From Helianthus annuus (Eukaryota > Streptophyta > Magnoliopsida > Asterales > Asteraceae), in the NCBI RefSeq assembly GCF_002127325.2, contig NC_035448.2:111921473-111985472 (forward strand): 64,000 nt of DNA, read 5' to 3'. This document shows, piece by piece, positions 58,537-64,000 of this stretch. The notes under the pieces are model-generated. The model was not told where the DNA came from. It saw nothing but the letters and a program-made list of their open reading frames with translations, and made no database searches. The translations under genes were made by a program, and so were the position numbers. Each line of letters opens with the position of its first letter. Positions within the stretch are counted from its first letter, which is position 1.

Positions 58537-60609
58537 AAAATCCTGACTTGCCGGAACTCCCAAGTTGGTAATCGTGGAGCATGAATCGGCATCATTCTTG
58601 AAAAATGTTTGTTGTGAATTTCTCAAGCTCGCAAGTGTGATATTTCGACCTACAAGTGGTTAATCAAGGTCATTAAGTTGAACTTGATTTAACTTTCTTA
58701 CAAGTGGTATTCTTAAAATTGAAAAATGTTTTTGTTTTGAAAAATGTCAAGAAATAATTTTTACAAGTGGATAAAAGAACAATGTGATGGAACCCCATGT
58801 TAGTGAAATGACAAACAAAACTAATTTTCCGGAAAAACCATTTTGATTAAAACAAACTTTAGTGTTTTGAAATCATAATGGGAAAATAGTTTGTTGTCAG
58901 GGGGAGTTCTGATTGTTTAAGCCAAGTGAATGGTGAATTGAAGCAATTCACATCAGTTTGTCATTTTATTTGTACAGTTTATTGTTTTCACTTTCAAATT
59001 TTCCTGGAAAATCAAAAATTGAAACATATTTTTGATTTTAGGGGGAGTAAAAAATTTAGAAATTTTGAAAAATCCAAAAACATGATAAAATAGAAAAATC
59101 CAAAAACATCGAAAAATTAAAAATGAGTTTTGTTGTGAAAAAGAGGAAATGATAGTACATCAGTAGACAATCACAGCATGCTAAAGAATTGGAAAGTTAA
59201 AAAGGTGATAAACGGTCTCACTGATGATATGCCAGTAGATTTTTACACATTAAGTAGATTGATTTCGAGATATAAACCTAAAGATCAATACTTACTTATT
59301 TCGTGGGAAACATCTCTCGGATATATAGGTAACCCCTGAAATCTTGTTTGAAGGGCTTTCTATTTCTGACATACTAGGTCTTTGTACATGATGATATCTA
59401 GGGTATTATACCAGGACTTCTGATTTTGCGGAAGCAATAGCCTAGTTCTCGTATAATATTTTGCACTACTTTAATCATAAATCTCACTCTCCGCATAAAA
59501 AATGATGAAACATTGAAAAATGCTAATCATGTGCTGTTGAAGAAAAGATCCCCAAACGGGACACACCTAAAGTCGAGCCATCATCTCTTTATCTGAACAG
59601 AAGTTCTAACCTGAGCTCTCATGGTCTCGCATTACCCGTTTACAGATATCATTAGTGTACATTCACCTGTAAGACTGAATATAGGAGTCTGGATACATGA
59701 GTATATTCTGAGGTGGGACACGCGAATAAGTTTAAGTCCATTAAAACTGATATGATCCTCTTACACATTCTCACAAAAATATTTGTGTGTAAATATTTCT
59801 TTACTACTTTTCATTAAAAACAAAAACCAAAAGAATGTGTTTTAGCATAAAATTTTGAAAAATCAAAAAGATTTTATTTCATCTTATTGTCGACAACTGA
59901 TGTTGAAACGCTGATTTCCAAAATTCCGAGTGCCAAACATGATGAAGAACAGGGTTGGGAGAGTTTGTTTGAAATGAGAATTGATTTTGAAATGATTAAA
60001 TGGTTCATTAATTTGAAATCAAATTTGAATGTTTCGAATACAAACGGTAAGCAGAGATTAAAATTGTTATAAATAAAAAACCTTACTTTTGGGTAGAGTT
60101 TATGCAGGTTAAAAGTCTGAAAAAGCTAGGTTTCGACTCCTGAGGACTTTCCGCATAAGTGTATGCATATTAGAGCCAGATTTCTGATCCTGTTGCTACG
60201 AAGAGCTAGGAGACGTATCTGAACCTGTGAAAGTTGTAGAACTAGATCCCCATGTCTAAGCCTGAGCAGAGTTTGAGCCAGGTTATGATCCTAGAACGAG
60301 AGCTATGTCAGATTACGATCCCGGAACAACTTAAGGGGGAGTCTGTTAGCAAAGGGGAGTTTGAAGATTGAAAGAGCCAGACTCAGATTCTGAAACAAAG
60401 TTCGAGATAGAAGCTGCTGATGCTGATAACTTAAGGAATCAAGAGATCTGATCAAGAGAATTATAAAGAGAATAGAATCAGGTCGAGATTCTGAGAGAGA
60501 GAAGAGAGAAGATTGAAGGATGCTTACATAGAAAGATACTTTGGAAAGAGCGAGAAGACTGATCAAGACTGAAGACTCGACACACTCACATTGAAGACTC
60601 GTCAACATC
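58537..60609 (+). other. Non-coding 3' region of C5
   Basis: No pol or envelope-like frame. Four ggggga(g) tracts (58900, 59041, 60332, 60611) resemble repeated polypurine tracts. A 61-codon frame at 59887-60072 has no recognised family. Phrases such as gagttcgagatagaagctgc suggest decayed repeats. Confidence 0.6.
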
Positions 60610-60621
60610 CAAGGGGGAGTT
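60610..60621 (+). other. Polypurine tract of C5
   Basis: aagggggagttt directly before the 3' LTR. Confidence 0.8.
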
Positions 60622-61015
60622 TGTTAGTGCATATGTCTGTCGACTTCGTCTTGTATCGAGTCATGTAATAGATTACATAGAACAAGACACGTAGTACAAA
60701 AGAAACGGGAAACAGGTCTGAACCAGCAGGTTCACACGAAGTGACCAGTTCATGCGAACTGGCCAGTCCGTGCGACCTGGACATCCCTATATATAGCGGG
60801 TCTTGGTTCTTCATTTTGAACATTCTGATTCCAAAGACGAAGTGTTGCCGAAGTGTCAAATAGTCTGTAAACACTTTCAAATGAATACAAACGACAGTTA
60901 ATCTACTTCTGAGTGTATATCAAGCTGCAATGAAGAAGAAATCAATGAATTCCGCCTCTGATTTGGTCTAGAACTTTTCTAATCGTCTCGTTTGATCGAT
61001 TCACCGATCCTAACA
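60622..61015 (+). repeat. 3' LTR of C5 (394 bp)
   Basis: Matches 35521-35932, lacking a ~20-base piece near the gcgacctgg words. Followed by ccaaa. Confidence 0.93.
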
Positions 61016-61382
61016 CCAAAAATCACAATGAATCATCGGAAACGCCCCTTTAATATTTCGAATCTCTTCAAACAACCGAAGCTTCGAATTACCGACCACT
61101 GGCGCTACAATTTTCTTAGGTTCACCGAGGTTCTTGGATTGACTAATGGTGAGGTTTCTGACTTGTTACTGATTCAGGAGCACCGGCATCTATCTTTTCG
61201 GAATAGAGATCTAGTGTTTGAGTGACATTGATTTATCTAAGCAGGAAGAGGAGAATATGTGGTGGTGGTTCTTGTGGATTTAACCGAACGCGGCCGGGGG
61301 ATGTAGATTACGATGAACTGATGATGAAGGTGGTTCTTCCCGACAAACTGATGGTGGTTGTTCCGAATTTGACCGGAGATAT
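61016..61382. other. Low-copy host flank, possible gene remnant
   Basis: This continues the host sequence broken at 35520. On the plus strand an ATG near 61031 opens about 65 codons (MNHRKRPFNISNLFKQPKL.., LTNGEVSDLLLIQEHRHLSF) that look non-repetitive, and a second frame reads GFNRTRPGDVDYDELMMKVV. On the minus strand it would be the leader of the possible exon at 35442-35507. I cannot choose between these. Confidence 0.3.
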
Positions 61383-62634
61383 TGTCACACCCCAACCGAT
61401 GGCGGAAACATCTAGATGAGACGAACAAATTGCTCAAAACTTCATAACACTATGTGACAATATAATTTAAATTAAATTTCTAAAAATGTCATACAAGAAT
61501 CAAATATGAACAACATTGTTTCGAACATACATTGACAAAATAAATTAATCTAAGTGTGTTTCTAAGTCCACCTAAATCTTGTTTCTTCACTTAGCATCAT
61601 CTTGTCTATCAAACTGCAACATGCATTAAATACAATCACAAAAAGTTGGCGAGTATACAAGTTTGATACATAGCATAATATAGATTAAAATTGATTAACG
61701 GCTCATATCCAACATGAATAATAATATGCAAGTTACTAATATGCTGAAACGATGTAACAATATGTTCAAACCCAAGAATCCAGCGCGTTAATATAGCTTA
61801 TCCCAAAAGAGTAACGGGAGGTTAACATGTTTAACTTAACAATACCCAAAGTTTCGTGGGTGGTGCGTCAATCCTATAGCGCTATAATTGTTAAGGTAGG
61901 CTTGTACAAAGTTAATGAGCATATCAACATGAGAAGTTTACATAGCATATGAGATTAACAAGCAACATATAGTTTCATGTTCAAACATGCATAGAGAGTG
62001 ATTCAAATAGTTTCAAGTGTTTTGTGTTTTTATATAGAATACACGTTGCACCCAAAAGTGTTTAAAAGTGAAAATGGGTTCGAGTATACTCACAAAATTG
62101 CATATGCTTTCCGATTATCCAATGTGACGAAGTTGTCAAGACTAGAAGAATGAACGTGCTTGATTTGGAGTTTAAGGGATGCTTAATTTGGGTTTAAGGA
62201 TTTGGAGTTTAATATGTATGAAAATAGACTTATGAGGAAAATAATCATCTAGTACACATGATACTTGTTCTTGACACTATGAAAATCGAATGAGTTTAAA
62301 TGTTTTCATGGGACAAAAGCCCATTAGAATCGTGACAAGTATTATGGTCGTTAGATGATGCAACCTACTATCTTGACAAATGACTACTAGTTCATCATCA
62401 AGAGTTTGTTTACTTGAATATATTATATAAGTTATATAGTTGTCATATTATCATATAAGTCAAGCATGTGGTAGGAGGATGAATCCCCCTTTTAGGAACC
62501 TCTTTGTAATTCACATAAGTCATGCATGAGATAGGAAGAACAAGTCTTCCATTTAGGTACCTCTTTGGTGTTTACCACTACACTTGTTGTCATAAACAAT
62601 CAAGGAGGGTCATGAACAAACAATAAAGAATAAG
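61383..62634 (-). repeat. Partial Gypsy-type LTR
   Basis: Starts tgtcacaccccaaccgatgg, the same end type as G1 and G2 LTRs (minus-strand element). No coding content. It is interrupted or joined at 62635 by another LTR start. The other end is not in view. Confidence 0.5.
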
Positions 62635-64000
62635 TGTCACGCCCCGATATTTACAGCTCAGCCCGGTGGGCATGGTGGGGAGTATCGTGACGTAAGATTG
62701 GTCTCGTCATAGTCAAACATACATAGAAAAGCACAACGGAAGTCTTGGGATATAAAATGTTATTACAAACACAAATGTCTGAAAATATCAAAGTATTAAG
62801 TATAGACAAGCTTGTAATAATCCACAGGCTGATCATTAAAACAAAAGAAGTTTATCAGACTAATGGCTTATGCGAAGGAGTTGCAAGTTCCTCGTCTAAC
62901 AATCTCGAGCAGCTTCCAGCCTATTTACGTATTTGTACCTGTCACTCAGCCTTTTGAAAATACGTCAGTTTTCACTAGTAAATACAATCAACCGACACAT
63001 TTGAAAAATGTTTATAAAAATTTAGTTTAGGTGCACAAGGCACACAAATCTTCTATACTTGGGACAAACTATATCTCATGTTATCAGTTTTACATAACTT
63101 GCTCAACATACGGGGCCCGAACTATGTCGGTTCATGATTAACCGACACACCACTTATTCCCTTATTAGGAAACCCATATTGGGTAAAAATTTATTTAGTA
63201 ATCCATATTGCATCAGTCGGGTGTATGCCTACACCCCGTGCTTAGGTCACGGTCATTTGCAATTAATGAGTCAAGGATATCCAGGACACGATCGCATTAA
63301 CCCCAATGTTTCAGTCAAGCAATACGAATTAAAATGGGTTATTGAATTTCCTGACACATTGATCTTTGAATCCCATACCCGACCATGCGGTAATATTTTA
63401 CCGTATCCCAAGCCCGTATAAGGGAAAACAGGTTAAGAGTATTTACTTGAGCTAGCTCCCGTCTTAAATAGCAAGATTTATAGTAACTAAGCCGTATTCA
63501 ATTAAGTAAGCGCAAATACAATTTACCGGAAGGCTCTAGTCTGGAATGATGGTATAAATAACCAATTAGAATGCTAACGAGTCTTAATTAAGTCATAGAC
63601 TTAGACCGGCTAGTTTTTAAGTATAAAAAAGCACGATACGCTAGATTAAGCGATGACCGTTATAGATTGTAATTTAGACCCAAAAAGTGTGAAGACTTGT
63701 ATAATATGGGTAAACTAAATACATCCTGGATTTTGAAGTAAAAATGATAATGTTAAACCCGTTTCGGTAAACTTACGTAAACTAGTTACGTAAGTCTAAC
63801 CGTACGCGTATAAGCGATATCGAGTAACCGGATGAGTCATGAACATGTGCCATATGCCAATATACTTTAAACAAGTTATAATATCAGTAGGATATCAACT
63901 TGTATGCCCGTTTAAGTTTTAAAATCAAACTATGCCTTGTAAGGGCGTTTTGGTCATTTTACGACGTATAAAAGAAACTCGTGTACAATCTGATGTTACG
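62635..64000 (-). repeat. Second partial Gypsy-type LTR, runs off the window
   Basis: Starts tgtcacgccccgatatttac, a different family of the same LTR type. No gag or pol before the window ends. Open frames of up to 95 codons in it match nothing I know. Confidence 0.5.

Larger units (their letters stand above)
35521..61015 (+). mobile_element. C5: pol-less Copia-type retrotransposon expanded by nested insertions
   Basis: Bounded by LTRs of 412 and 394 bases with ccaaa on both sides. A primer site follows the left LTR and a polypurine tract precedes the right one. About 11 kb of Gypsy sequence (36310-47360) sits in the leader and a 7.4-kb CACTA (49143-56517) in the gag frame. Without these C5 is about 7 kb. 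It codes only for a long gag-like protein, then ~2 kb of non-coding sequence. The gag type suggests a SIRE/Maximus-like Copia lineage (tentative). Confidence 0.9.

Noticed and set aside
58537..60609. Envelope-like gene in the C5 3' region, as in some Copia lineages
   Set aside because: No long frame, signal peptide or transmembrane segment is present.
63134..63421. 95-codon plus frame near the window end
   Set aside because: Inside a partial LTR-type repeat; not recognised and probably incidental.

Overview
The window is plant nuclear DNA, almost certainly from a dicot. The pol and gag proteins resemble Ty3/Gypsy and Ty1/Copia elements that I associate with Asteraceae, but that family placement is from memory and tentative. 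It is a gene-poor, heterochromatin-like landscape. Nearly every base belongs to a transposable element, and many of these are nested inside one another. I find no intact cellular gene. Two weak gene-like remnants and two captured gene fragments are described. Most element proteins carry stops, frameshifts or deletions.

Layout. 1-2485: end of a probable Gypsy LTR abutting a truncated minus-strand Copia element (C1). 2486-5827 and 30680-34780: a locally duplicated low-copy segment, present in about three partial copies, with an hAT-like repeat and a possible organelle-derived insert. 5828-30679: a minus-strand Gypsy element (G2) with ~3 kb LTRs. Its left LTR is split by a related Gypsy element (G1, 6869-20690), whose own left LTR is split by a 3.67-kb solo LTR (S3, 7680-11349). 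All three insertions keep 5-bp target-site duplications (gagca, agtta, ctggg), so the order G2, then G1, then S3 is read directly from the sequence. 33219-34696: a short LTR element carrying only a gag gene (T4).

35521-61015: a Copia-type element (C5) with matching LTRs and a ccaaa target-site duplication, stretched to 25.5 kb by later insertions. It encodes a long gag-like protein with two decayed zinc knuckles, and no protease, integrase or reverse transcriptase. Inside its leader lie a truncated LTR (L7) and a Gypsy element (G6) in a tandem LTR-internal-LTR-internal arrangement. G6 has extra reading frames upstream of gag. Inside the C5 gag lies a 7.4-kb CACTA transposon (49143-56517, TSD aaa). 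It has no recognisable transposase but carries pieces of an ankyrin-repeat gene and a hypersensitive-induced-reaction (HIR, PHB-domain) gene, i.e. a Pack-CACTA. That CACTA itself hosts an hAT-like element with a perfect 8-bp duplication. 61016-61382 is low-copy flank. 61383-64000 is two more LTR fragments running off the window.

How the parts work together: no element here has an intact protein set. T4, C5 and the CACTA would have depended on proteins supplied elsewhere (inference). The most interesting items are the two-gene Pack-CACTA, the gag-only elements, the G6 upstream frames and the repeat-motif arrays inside several LTRs.
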